A stretch of 64,000 bases of DNA from Urechis unicinctus (lineage: Eukaryota; Annelida; Polychaeta; Xenopneusta; Urechidae): NCBI GenBank assembly GCA_034190875.2, contig CM067358.1, positions 51,302,557 to 51,366,556 on the forward strand, in the 5' to 3' direction. How positions within the stretch are numbered: the first letter of the stretch is position 1; each line of letters starts with the position of its first letter. Below, in pieces: positions 22,571 to 38,930 of the stretch. Under the pieces are notes generated by a model, which was given only the letters and a program-made list of their open reading frames with translations, was not told where the DNA came from and ran no database searches. A program made the translations under genes and the position numbers.

Positions 22571-23403
22571 AGGCCTACAGTTGAAGCACGATTTATATTT
22601 ATCTTCGAGTGCATCAAAATACAAAATAAAATTCGTTGCAAAATACATGCTAGCCGCTTAAATATGATATCTATATGTCTCCCACTTTCTCGAATACATT
22701 ATGTGGCAGGCAACTATGAAATGTTAGTGAATTTATGCTAGGTGGACAATTTGGTGCAGTGATGTGATCAAAATGGTGGTTTGGTATAGGAGCTGATTTC
22801 AGTTTAATACAGAAGCCAAACATACATTAAAACAACAGATACACGGGGTTATTATTACGAAACGTATGTTCATATCAACAATGTGGCTTACCAGAATAAG
22901 TAGACTCTAACGCGTGAGAGTAAGGTTTTTTTTATATATTGAGGAAAACAATTGTCTAATTTAGCAGTGGACCACAAAGCAATAGCTAATCAGCTTATTT
23001 TCTTATTGAATATCCCAGCGCTTCCAGATTAACGAAATGACGACCTAAAATGAGAAGCTCATGAAGCAGAAGCCGCGCGAAAAGTTCAGAGATCCGAGGA
23101 GCAAAGAACCACCATCAATTACTCATTGTAGCAGCCAAGTACCTTAATTTGATTTGCTTGGTCTTATTCATTTAACAATGTAATGCTCTTCAGTTATGAC
23201 AACGCATTCCAAAATAAAAGTTTATTTTGTGATGTGCTTGCATATCATCATGTAGAGCTTCAGGTCGGCGAGTATTATTTCCTTGTGCGCATCTGCAATT
23301 AGTTTTCCAATGTGATCTGTCCTGATTACATTTGCATTCTGCCGTGATAATACTAACATCCCTGGCTGTTGGAAACCATTCCGTTGATTGGTTATCATGT
23401 CTG

Positions 23404-27137
<3,734 letters not shown>

Positions 27138-27810
27138 TTCCATTGATATCAATATGCGTAGTGGGACTTATAATACCAGTTAGCATTGTTAAATTTGACA
27201 CACAATTCATGCATTGCTATACATGAGGGAAGTAGTGCTCAGCAGGAATAATAATGCTCAGCTATATCATAAAGAACGTTGAATCTTCATATGACTTGTT
27301 TAACTGTAGTCTCTTCCAGTGAGCTGCGCGTTCTCTACCAGTGGACAATAAAGCTGCAAATCAAGCTTAGCTGGGCGTCTTTTATTGGAAACTAACTACT
27401 GTAATTACCAGGCGCACAAGGTCAGCGGGAGAAGCGGTCTGTTTATAATTCTGAGAGGCCATTTACTTAAAGCTTTCAGCAGAGTACGTGCTTTCACTCA
27501 TATGTAAATATACATGGAGATAGATTGAATGAACATAAGTAGCAAACATACAAAGCAGTAGAATCCATTATGTTGTACTGGTCAACTGTTACCGTGGCAA
27601 TGGTAAGAACGCAAATTGTATAGCCATCAAGTTGATGAATAGAGATTGATCGATCCACCATGCTAAGCAGCAGAACTGTCGATTCACCTACTATTAACTA
27701 TGTTGTTTACACTGCAGCAGAAAGACGTCATAGAAATAACACAATAGATGGGAGTCTGCAACGTGTGATGGGGGAGATAATGATTAAAAGAGAAAATGTC
27801 AAATATAGTA
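27138..27810 (+). repeat. Duplicated block C, copy 2
   Basis: Direct, diverged copy of 21890-22570 in the same order and orientation. Confidence 0.7.
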
Positions 27811-29876
27811 CGCACACACACACAGTTACAGTGATTAGAGAACAACTCATTACCATAAATATTTGAGCAGTTAAAATATGAAATCAATACTAATCTGTCT
27901 TTTGCGGATACATCGTTTAACAACCAATTGTGACAAAGGATTTTAACTCTTTATATGTGGGCAATTCGAAACAGTGATGTGATAAGAAAGGTGGTTCAGT
28001 GCGTTGAGTTTGCGAAGTTCTTGGTCACAAACGCCGGCATGGGGTGTGTGATACAGCTGTTGGTACGCATAAGCCCAAATCAGTTTAACGTCAAGCCTTC
28101 GTGATTATGGAATAGTACTGCCTGACGATGGTAATGCATTCATTGATCAATATGTATGCGTTCAATTAATGGATTGGTGGGAGTCACTAATGCCCACACA
28201 ATGCTAGGATAGGAATTGGATACGATCACCCATACAAACTGGCATTAGGTTTTCCATTTGCGTCATATCCGGTCCCCATCAATGACGACAAAGATTCACT
28301 CAACAATTCATAGAATTCTATGATAAGGTAAAAGATGCAAATAATAACTGTTGGTGAAATAAGTAGGTAATAAATAATATGTAATCGTACTTGAACAGCT
28401 CACAAGAAAAACCAAGTATGTTTTCGTCTGTTTTAGTAATAGGCTTAGTGCTTGCTGGGTATAGCATTAATCAATTCGTCCAATCCATCTGTCTTGTAGT
28501 TAAATCGACCTGGTAAAACAACATTTTCTCCAGCAAAGGTCCGCTTCCTGTCCATTACAGCATACCCCTTTCTCATAACTGATTCACCAGCCCCAAGATT
28601 CTCGGGAGTCTCCTTACGCCAAAAACATAGTTCTAAAAATTACTATTCAATACAAGTAAACATTCGAGGCAAATTCTGCACGTGGTTTTACACCGCAATC
28701 AGTTCGCTGCAGGGTCTGCGAAAACAGTTTTCTTCATATGATTGTAATACCTTGTAATTACCAATGCTTATATAAGAAAAATCACGAGTTCTTCGCATTC
28801 ATATTTATCTGTTAGGTTAAAGAAATTGGAGCAAAAGAAATAAAAGAAATCATGTGTACACAAACGCGGTGGGCACGGAAGGGGGTAGGGTAAGGTATTC
28901 GAAAATGGGTCTCATCCTGTACCTAGCATCTCTGAACATGATTTAGGATAGAAAAGGGTATTGATATTGATATTTCTTATTTCAAGAAGCGACCGGTAAT
29001 GCCATTGGTAAATCGGGTGAATGAAAGGGGCTGAGGGGTAATTTAAGCGAGGTAATGCTCTCCCGATATAATTTCTCTGCGATAATAAATAATGAGGCTC
29101 TAAAGTAATTGTTTTGATAAACGAAGGAGAATATTATGGTTTGAATACATTACCAAAGTTCACTGTTGTGCAATACATAGCCATCTTTATTTTAAAGTAC
29201 TGGGATTTGACACATGGACAAATCTAATTATCATGGACAAAATATATTTTATGGTTGGTGGTCATATATTTAAATCAAGTGGGCTGAAATTGTAGTAGTT
29301 ATGAGAGTTAAAACAAAAACCTTGTAACTAGTTTGCTATGAAAGATAAAAGATGGTTATAGTTGAACAATGGGCTAGGTGCATATAAGAAATGGTATAAA
29401 CAAAAATACATTGCACACAGCAAAGGTGGGGGAGAAAACAACCACCACAACATGAAAAGGTTGTACATTTAAATAAACTACAACAAGACACGAAAACAGT
29501 GCAGGGTGGGATAGGGAAATAAACATTGTGTGTGCAAGGAACAGAGTCACAAGAGGAAGCGATAATCATCCCTATCGGCAAAGAAAATAGTTAAAAGTCA
29601 TGTGACCTCCACCGAGGGCGGTAAGCTGTTGCCAAACAGACCACATGAGCATCATACAAGTATAGAGCGAGAGAAAGCCAAACATTACGACATTGACAAT
29701 CGCAATGTCACCCAACTATAATAAAAGACAGATATTTGGAGCCTGCGTAGCGAGATGAATGTCGATACATGAGCACCTCCATACAAACAATTTAGTTATG
29801 AGCATATTGAATCTGCATTTGTAAACAATTTAATGACCAATCATGCACACACATAAATCATGCTATTCTTATTTAC
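27811..29876. other. Non-coding stretch
   Basis: Nothing definite was found. It is AT-rich and contains a short CA repeat at 27812-27821. It lies downstream of the weak minus-strand gene candidate at 29.9-30.7 kb. Confidence 0.35.
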
Positions 29877-30225
29877 CAATATTCATATATATGTTTTGTG
29901 TGTGTAATACATAGAACATGGCATTCATCCTCTGTCTGTGGCTGTACGTTATGATACTGTAAATAGCAAACAAGGAATAGCTTTCTTTGTCGGTAACTGG
30001 TGATGTAGCCATCGCAAGGACTTTCATCAAGAAAGGTACTCGTTTCCTCAACTCGTCAGTGGCATCTTCAGCAAGAGAGGAAATTGGACCATCGAGTTTC
30101 ATAGAAAGAATACTGCCATAACATCCCTTCGTACACAGTGTTTGAAGTTGGCTATTCATATTGGAAACTATGTAGTCCTCAAGGAGCTGGCGACAAGGTT
30201 CATATGAAACAATTTTCAAAACAAG
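29877..30225 (-). CDS. Candidate internal exon of an uncharacterised invertebrate protein
   Basis: The exon is 349 nt. It opens after a TTTAACAG acceptor (phase 0) and ends at a good G|GTAAAT donor (phase 1), open throughout. It encodes SYEPCRQLLEDYIVSNMNSQ, LQTLCTKGCYGSILSMKLDG, then DELRKRVPFLMKVLAMATSP, SLFAIYSIITYSHRQRMNAM. The 'L-R-x-R-x-P-x-L...S-x-x-x-x-R-x-x-x-M' pattern recalls a multicopy family of uncharacterised, possibly transposon-derived proteins in invertebrate genomes. This is recalled pattern only. It could be a gene fragment or a pseudogene. Confidence 0.42.
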
Positions 30226-30501
30226 CTGTTAAATTGTCCAACACTGGTTGATGGCACCAGTCATTTCCAGGGCCCTTCTGAACTTAGAAGTTGAATCTTG
30301 AAGCCCATCCCGCACTCTTTAGTTATTGTTTTGCCCTAGGTCGTACATAGGAGTGATCGTCAAGACATATCTTTTTCGATTTTGGGTGATAGAGTTTCTA
30401 GTACACTGATAGGGCGCTTTTGGCACTGTAGCGAATGCAGCTAGGAAATGGCATCCCTTTTTCCACTGAAGTGTTTGTCAATCTATTGATACAATTATCA
30501 C

Positions 30502-30692
30502 ATATTTGTATTCACAGTCATGGGGCATTTCTATCAAAAATACATCCTTCAACAAATTGATGTAGATTCTCTGCAGAGCCACATTATTCAGAACCCAAAG
30601 ATGACGAGGCTTCCTTTCTTCCCCGCACAAAAAGCGCAGATCATAGGGTCTTAACCTGGACAAGGTTATCTTCTTTGGAGTCTGAAGTTCTG
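30502..30692 (-). CDS. Candidate upstream exon of the same uncharacterised gene
   Basis: The open segment follows a GCTTCAG or ACTTCAG acceptor. It reads QTPKKITLSRLRPYDLRFLC, GEERKPRHLWVLNNVALQRI, then EMPHDCEYKY, and reaches a TAT|GTGATA donor in phase 0. This matches the phase-0 acceptor at 30225. The basic-rich start looks protein-like. The family is not recognised. A start such as AAGATGGCAGCG near 31230 on the minus strand runs into a stop after seven codons and is not used. Confidence 0.28.
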
Positions 30693-31722
30693 AAGCATGG
30701 GCACAAACAAATTGTATAGTCATTTTTAATTATGAGTTGTCACTCAGTAAGAAAGAACAGTTTGGTTCTAGCAGTTTATGTGACCAACACTTCCAACAAA
30801 TAGGCTTTAATTTATGAGAGTGCATGGATGAGACCCATAACCAGACCAGTGGACCCCAGGTGACAGGACAGTAAATATGAGTGCCCATGTGATCCCTAGT
30901 GTGTATACAGCGTATGTAAGTGCGGTAGAAATCAGCGAAAAATGCGACACTATAATTTCTCCCACCCTACCCCCCTCTGAGCCCGCGTCAACCACACTGG
31001 TATACATGCAGCGGTGCGGCGTACTTCTATTTCAACGCTCATTCTTCCCAAATTAACCGATTCGACAATATGTCCCAAAGCCTGCATAATCAAATCTAAT
31101 TTATTAAATTTATACATACAATTACTGAACATTAGTGTGATGCATTAAGGATGACAATTGCTTACCAACGGCAAGCTGGATATTTTTCCGATCAGAAACA
31201 CCTCAAACATTGACCGACGCTGCCATCTTGCTGGAACTACTTTCGGCTCAATCCCATGATTCTTAGAACGAGTTACGCGAAAGGTAAGTGCGTGAGAGCG
31301 CGCCACATTTCGGGCGGAAATGGGTGAAACAGCACTCAGTCCTGAAAATAGATCTCTTTTTACCGTGTTAGTGAACGTTTTGACGGTATGGAGTTTCCAC
31401 CAGGAAAACTCTACTCCGCATCTATGAAGTTTACATAATCTGGTCTAGCTTAAATACCACGGTACAAATTCCATGGCGACATACCAAAAACACCCCTAAA
31501 ATACAACAGTACTTAAATTAACTGGTTTCAATTTTAATTGCATATCTTAAGAAGTTGTGCACATTTCAGTATCATAATGCGTGATGAGTGGACTGCATCG
31601 TATTATACGTGATTATGCTACCTGTCCATGCATTCAATCGACCGATACACGGAATTTAGCTTACTAGCCTGAGAATAAAACTGAAGACGACAGTAAGGCT
31701 GTTTTGACACACGACAATTGTC

Positions 31723-31822
31723 NNNNNNNNNNNNNNNNNNNNNNNNNNNNNNNNNNNNNNNNNNNNNNNNNNNNNNNNNNNNNNNNNNNNNNNNNNNNNN
31801 NNNNNNNNNNNNNNNNNNNNNN
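31723..31822. other. Assembly gap (100 N)
   Basis: One hundred N bases, the standard placeholder for a scaffold gap of unknown size. Confidence 0.99.
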
Positions 31823-34000
31823 GTTCACAGTCGTGTCAAGCAAACAAGTTGCAACCATCGCAGTTAGCTACGTTTAAGGTGCAATTACAGACATATCACC
31901 GCTAGTCATCTCAAAAGGTATTTAATGTCAATCTTTGAGGCAACCGGAAACATTTAAACCAATAAGTTGTTATTGATTTGGTCATTTACATATCGAACTA
32001 ACTTATTACGAACATATGCATGGCAATTAAATTTATACAGTGTATCAAGCGTCTAGCCAACGAGGTCAAGTATATTAGCCAATAAAATACATAATAATAA
32101 CACCAGCATTTCGACCGCCTCACGACGACTGAGGTCATGTATTCTTTGCTGATCTTGACCTTTGATGTCGGCATTGCGTTATCTTCTTTATGAGCGCGCA
32201 ATTTAATCCACTTACAAGTATTCTCGGGTAAGGTAAGGTAAGTATAGGGTTTAACGGCACACCAACACTAGTGTGTTATATGGTGACTTGCAATTATATG
32301 GTTATAGTCCTCAGTTGATATCGTTACACTTTCATCAAGCATAGTGTCTCGTAGCTACTTGCGCTATTTATGATATGCCAGAAAACGATTGCGTCATAGC
32401 AATAAGCAAAGGACGCTGTGCGGATTGACAATATGCGTCTTGATGTGTTTCCCAGTTGAACGACAACACCACCAGTTCAATAACTATCAACCTGGGCAGC
32501 CACGAAGGCTCTCATGATGCTAATGCAGTAAACACTCTTGAAAGCTACCATGGTTCCATTTCTATGCTTGGGTATTTTTTCAGGGTCACATATTTGCACA
32601 TATGGATTTTTATCAAACGCACATATGGTTTTTTCTGTTTGGGCTCTGACAAATGTCAAACACTTCGAAACATTTAAAGTTGTGTGATAAGAGAGAACCC
32701 AATTTTTGGTATCGGTCAAAACTGGTTAGCTGTCAATAGGGAATATTTTTTGCTCCTCCCATGTGCATATTCAAGAGCTGGTCAAATATCTGTCCAGGCC
32801 TTTTCGAAGGTAGCCATTAAGGTTGGCTCATTTATTTGCAGATGGCGGATCGTTGGGACAAAATACCAAATTTCTGGATACCATAGCGATTATTTTTATA
32901 AAATATTATGCTCTAATGCTGGCTTCATTTTATTCAGTGTATTGATTGAGGCTTCGGTCATACAATGTTTCTATCTACTGGACAATGTGCAATATAATCC
33001 AAGTATGGGCAAGAAAGCGCCTGCTTATTTGGTTTTGGTCAAAGGCTTTTGAATTTTGAATTAAATTAACTTGTTTTCAATTTTCATTTATGTCAATGGA
33101 AATTGAATGCTGTCTGTTAGCTCAGTTTATAGACATTCCTAGAGAGGGAATTACCGGATAAGTTAGCTTATGACCTGGGTATGGTACAATTAATTACTAA
33201 ACTATTGTAATGTCAGTTGACCACAAACCTCTTAATCATAATTCAAAACAACAGCTATGCTAAAAACACTATTGAAACAGCTGCCAGCTTAAGGGCAATT
33301 TCAGTATTATCAATTGTGATTACGTCACAGAGACTGTCATATCAGCGACCATGTTTATCAAACATGACAGTCACAAACAATTTATGATACAACGATCATC
33401 CTTTACATCAAGTCGTAGTTTTTTATCTGTTTAAGGGGAATGAGAACTCGGACTAATGCGAATATTAATAATAACATCTCGAAGTATTTACCAAGCTGAC
33501 AGTGACATTTATCGATCGAGCTCAAGTTCGCAATATCAACACTGCGTGATTAGTCATACCTTGCAATCAGTCTCAGAAGGGAAACGCACGCATCCTATCT
33601 ACTATGGTTATCGGATTAACGAGTGAGATGCTACCCAGGAAACGGGATAGCTGCAATAAGGCGCTAAAATTGCCAATAAAGGATTCAATAAGGCGGGATG
33701 TTTCCATAAAGGGGATAAAGGCATACGAGGCTCATTTATTGAAAATCATAGACAGGATTGCAGAGAAGTAAATGATGCAATTACAGGAGGATATCGAAAT
33801 GTTGTAAATGCTGTCACGTGGCACTGTCGTGGAAATTTACTTGAATCGGTGTATTACCTGTGTGCTGTATTTCTCAGATACGCATCGTTAGTGTTGAATA
33901 TTTTTTATAAACTATGTAGGAATAGACTTATTACTTCGGGTAATCAAAAATGGCACATTCTATCATATTTGATGAGGAATTATCTCACGCACACACACAT
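31823..34000. other. Non-coding stretch right of the gap
   Basis: No gene recognised. It contains the SINE-like core at 32225-32300 and a fragment at about 33640-33730 (CTAAAATTGCCAATAAAGGA region) that recurs near 39.9 and 52.5 kb. Confidence 0.35.
32225..32300 (+). repeat. Possible SINE-like repeat core
   Basis: The stretch GGGTTTAACGGCACACCAAC followed by ACTAGTGTGTTATATGGTGA resembles the tail of widespread invertebrate SINEs that read 'TTTAACG-C-CAC--ACA-TA--TATGGCGA'. It is preceded by a short GGTAAGGTAA direct repeat. No A or B box was seen. Confidence 0.3.
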
Positions 34001-34002
34001 AT

Positions 34003-34163
<161 letters not shown>

Positions 34164-34184
34164 AAACGTAATGAACAAACAGTA

Positions 34185-35420
34185 ACTCCGCCAGTAAAGT
34201 GGGTTGTCAAAGATACTTACTAGAACTGTTCCCTACGGATTATGATCAACGGTTTCAATTCCCAAGGGGTTTGAAACAGATATTGCCATTATGTTTAAAT
34301 AGGTCTGAATCATGCAAAGCACACTTACTCTCGGGATTTGCTCATAATTAGCTGCCCATCACGCAAGCGATTTAATCCCAAGGGTTTCAACCAGCTTGAT
34401 GCAGCTGCTAAATACAATGCAAATCGGAACTTTGGAATGGTTGGGGTACCTTCATGGCTTTACAGGGGTTTTTTTGCCGACAAAAATCTTACTTAGATGC
34501 AGTTTAAATAAATGATATCGACCAATCACCATGTGCACAAAATATGCGGTCGTTTCGATAGAGCCCCTATAATAAAGAACCTTACGTCTGGGATGTTTAC
34601 CATAAACCATCTACTCTGTCATCTTCTCATTCAATGTGAGCATGTTTTGTGCTTTCCAATCTTCTAAGGAGTATATAACCTTCCTTGTTTGCTATGATCA
34701 CAAGACGTTAAAAGTAGCATATACTTGGCTGTCATCCGCGTAGAAATACCTCTGCACACCATGATTGTGCATAATTAGGGATAAGGGTGTCATGTAACAC
34801 AAAATCAGCAGAGGGTCTAGTCAAAGCCCTTCGGGACTTAAATCACAAAAAGGCGTGAGGCATTACTGTGACCATCGACGCAAACGGTCTCGGTACGTTG
34901 CATATGTATGATCTTATCCAATCTAAGGCCAGACGTTCGACAGCAACACTCCTTCTTAGTCGATTAACTGAGTTGTAGTTAACGGTGTAAAGCGTAGATG
35001 GCACTCGAATTCAAGCCGCAAATACTGATTGCTCATCTTGTAATTCACATTCGCTGAACATCTACTTATGTCTATCTCCCTCTAACTCAACCTCTCTTGG
35101 CAACATCCATATGAAGTTCGTTAAATATTTCTTTATATAAGCAGCTGATCAATGTATCAATACTCGATCTAATGCAAGGGGAATATAATTGAGCACAAGG
35201 AAGACTGCATAGAACACACCTAGCCCACCGTACAGCGTTATTGGCAATAAATCGTCAATGTGTTGATATTCTGTAAGCTCCCCGATATTCACAGCATCTT
35301 ATTTGCTCCCCACCACACAATGCTAGCTCGGTCTTTGCTTTACAAATAACAACCGCAATCAGCTGCTTCAGAAGAGCTAACCACAGCGGAGACAACGGCG
35401 TAATGCATAATGAAGACTGT
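34185..35420 (+). repeat. Duplicated block D, copy 1
   Basis: This copy aligns in order with 42405-43400. Shared landmarks are TGTCAAAGA-AC-TA, CAAAGCACAC-TACTCTCGGG, CCAATCACCATGTGCA-AAAAT, CATAAACCATC, GCTGATCAAT-TATCA, TCGATCTAATGCAA, and ACTGCATAGAACACACC. A third, shorter copy lies at 45360-45540 (CACCTGGCTATAGCA). No coding potential. Confidence 0.75.
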
Positions 35421-36659
35421 ACTTTAAAGCACATGCCTTTAATTGATGTACTATATAATCTATGAACATTTTTTTCCACAAACGAGCATCCATATTACAG
35501 TTTTCCTATTAATAACTTACTTCAGAAGATTATGTTTTACAGGTTTAATCACGTTGTCATTGATAATTGCCTTGTACTTGATGGACGACAGTTGTGACAT
35601 TTCAATTCCATGAGGATCACAACGAATATACTGTGCATCTACGCAAATTCCTTTTAAACCCAGCCCTTGGGCGCAAATCATTGCCTCTACCCAGGCTACG
35701 ACAGGTTTACCTTGTACATATGAATTCAATATTGCGAACGACATTGACCCATTACTCTAACATGGTAATAGCTTGCATTGGCGCAGTTTATGTAAATCTG
35801 CACTGAAATAATCTGGGCTTAAGATTTTATCATTTGACTTTGGCAAAGTCTCTTGCCCGATAACCCTCAAATCTACTAAACATTTGCGTCATGTTACAGC
35901 ACCATGGCTTAATGATTCAATGCCAATCAACAAAACTGTTAAAGATGGGCTCGCAATTCAATAAATAGAAACAAACGCCAGCATCAATAACCATAAAGAT
36001 TTGAAGCAAAGGTGGTAATAACACAATAATGAAGCTTTATGGGAGAACTTGAAACAACCCGATCCGTTTCACACTTTTTGCTGCTTACTCCGAGGCATAT
36101 ATTCATTTCTCGGTAGCATTAGTATAAGCAAGCCATTCAAATAAGGTGCAAATTAAACCTAGTTACAAACTTTACTAGAGTTGCCCTATCACTAATCGTG
36201 GCACCTTTTACAGCTCTTTATACCGCATTTTATATCGCCAAACAGTAGTGCCCCATTAAGACTGTTTGATCCGAAAAAGGTTCCGTATTAAGAACCTCAA
36301 TGCAAACTAGATATTTAACCACTGCTTTGGGAGACACTATGTATACAATGCTTATACCTTATATTAGGGACAGAAGTATGGATAAGCAAGTCACACATCT
36401 AAAGTCAGTTACAAACAGAACTCAACTCAGCATGCCAAACCAAACTGCACAATCGTATTCTCTAGAACATATATTATGTCCGAACTCTCTGACCATTGCC
36501 AGTGGTAGCGCCTATTAATTGCGATCGATGAGCTGTATGGTTGTCTCAAGTATGGTACAAAACTTGCAAATATTTATAATATATCCAGCTTGTTTTTACT
36601 GATCAACCCTGGTGTTCTACGGCATGTCACATTACTACAATACTCCAGGGCCTCTAAAT
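35421..36659. other. AT-rich non-coding stretch
   Basis: No gene, RNA or mobile element was recognised. Confidence 0.35.
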
Positions 36660-37460
36660 GACATTGAGCAATTGGTTTGGAAGCATCATTTTATATAAAA
36701 CAAAAACAGTGTGTAAACATCGTGTTTCATTACGGTGTGTACATTGAGACAAAACCAGATATAGGCACGTATATTTGGCATAGCACAAGAGCTTCCTTAT
36801 TGTTAATTGAACATCTTACGTCATCAGCTCACTTTGCTTATTTATTTGATATTATTACATAACGTTTGTTAATCTTCCGTCATTCATTAAATGCTTGGGC
36901 ATTTAATTCAGGTCTGAAATCGCTTTGTCGATCACACATAAATATCAATATGTTGAACATCTTACGTCATCAGCTCACTTTGCTTATTTATAGGATGTTA
37001 TTACATAACGTTTGTTAATCTTCCGTCATTCATTAAATGCTTGGGCATTTAATTCAGGTCTGAAATCGCTTTGTCGATCACACATAAATATCAATATGTT
37101 GTCGTTTAGGCTAACAAATGGGTAATATTAACTATATCAGTCATGTGTGCATTATGTCCGATCAAAGTCATTTTCTAAACCCAGCCATTGATAAATGATA
37201 CAAGCTAATATTTCTCCTCAATATGCAGTAAACGGTCTATGCGTAGGTATGACTATAAGTAACAAATTGTATTGCTATCTCAACTACCCTTCCCCTCTAG
37301 CTCTCCTTCTCTCCACCTCTTCCTCAATCTCTCTTGCACCATCAATGTGCGGATCGCTATAGGTGTACCTTATATTTGCAGCTGCTTATCAGGGGAGGCT
37401 ACCATATGCAAATCTATTTATTCGCGAGGACGATATGTGGCGGATATATTACCCTAACTA
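36660..37460 (+). repeat. Duplicated block E, copy 1 (with internal tandem duplication)
   Basis: This copy aligns with 38180-38930. Landmarks are GGTGTGTACATTG, TTATTGTTAATTGAACATCT, GGTCTGAAAT, TCAATATGCAGTAAACGGTC and a CT-rich CTCTCCACCT segment. Confidence 0.8.
36807..37098 (+). repeat. Near-perfect tandem duplication, 146-base unit
   Basis: The segment 36807-36952, starting TTGAACATCTTACGTCATCA, is repeated at once at 36953-37098 with only a few differences (TTTATTTGATA versus TTTATAGGATG). The homologous region in block E copy 2 is single (about 38353-38540), so the duplication is young. Confidence 0.92.
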
Positions 37461-38179
37461 AGCAAAAACTTGATCTGAATGTATGGAACTATTCATCCAA
37501 AAAGAGTTAACGATATGCCTGAAGATATAGATAGCTTTTTATAGCAATTAGCTTCCTAATGAGACCAGTTATGATTCAATTATGTGTTGGATGTGTCATG
37601 CAGTTGGGATAAATGGTTTAAGATATAATTAAGCTGGGTGTGGTGAACATTCACCATATAATGTTCGAGCATTATGTAACCTCAACACTCATTTTCCCCC
37701 AAACACGAATGACATCTATATACGGCTTACGTATAGGCAATGTGTTACTATATGTTGTGATCAGGCTCTTACTAATACCTTCGCGTATTTAAGGATTTAT
37801 TAAAAATTATCTTGTTCAGAGTGTTATGCAATATTGGTTACGCTGCAATGGGTGTTTGGACATCGCCGAATATGCTCAACCGTGGGCGAGTGATTCTATC
37901 TTGTGTAGCTAAACATAATCATTCCAATGACGTGGAGCATATGTTTATATAGGCTATAAATTTAAACAATCATATTGACATCCTGGAATCTGTTGCAATA
38001 ATGTAAGATCAAACTGATGCACATAATGATGTTATCAAAACAGTTGCACAGTCAGTACCTGTGACTGCACATATCTGATCACTTGCAAAATAGTACTTGA
38101 TTCTAAATATAAGCCTCATTGTATGTTTATTGCAATATTTCTCAAAAGAATTGTCAGAGAGTTTTTTGGTCGTTCTTCT

Positions 38180-38930
38180 TAATGATATTGAGCAGTATGG
38201 TTGTAAGCATCGTTTATATACAAAACGAAAGCAGCTTTCAGAACACGTCTCTCATGTCTAAATTTCGTGTACCGTTATGGTGTGTACATTGGGACATATC
38301 CATATATAGGCGCGTATATTGGGCAAGCCCAAGAGTTAACTTATTGTTAATTGAACATCTCAGGTGATCAGCTCATTTCGCTCATTAATTTGGTATTATT
38401 AGTAACCATTTGTCAGATAAGTGTTAATCTGCCGTCAATCAATCAGTAATACTTTTCGCGATCTGAGCTTGGGAATTTAAATCAGGTCTGAAATTGATTT
38501 GTCGACCACACATAAATATTAACATGTTGTCGTTTAGTCTAACAAATGGGTAATATTTACTTCATCAGTGATGTGTGCATCGTGTCCAATCAAAATAAAG
38601 TTTGGTGAAAGTGATCACAGGGGATGTGTATACTCTTAAAATCATTTTCTAAATCTAGTCGTTAATAAATGATACAAGGTTATAGTTCTCCTCAATATGC
38701 AGTAAACGGTCTATGTGTAAATATGACTAGAAGTAACACATAAAAACTGTATCGCTATCTCAACCGCTCTTACCCCAACTCTCTTTCTCTCCACCTTGTC
38801 CTCAAATTCTCTTGCAGCATGAGTGTGCAACATCCACGGGCAATATCCATATGCCGCGCATAGAATATACAAGTGAACTGCTTTGTATCTGCAGCTCAGT
38901 GTTATACCCATGGTTGATTTCACACAAAAG
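38180..38930 (+). repeat. Duplicated block E, copy 2
   Basis: Diverged direct copy of 36660-37460. It carries about 60 extra bases (around 38595-38640, TTTGGTGAAAGTGATCACAG) that copy 1 lacks. Confidence 0.8.

Noticed and set aside
31130..31240. AAGATGGCAGCG near 31230 (minus) as a start exon for the 30-kb candidate
   Set aside because: The frame stops after seven codons, and no donor before the stop is convincing.
36807..37098. CRISPR-like reading of the direct repeat
   Set aside because: It is a two-copy tandem duplication with no spacers, in a eukaryotic genome.
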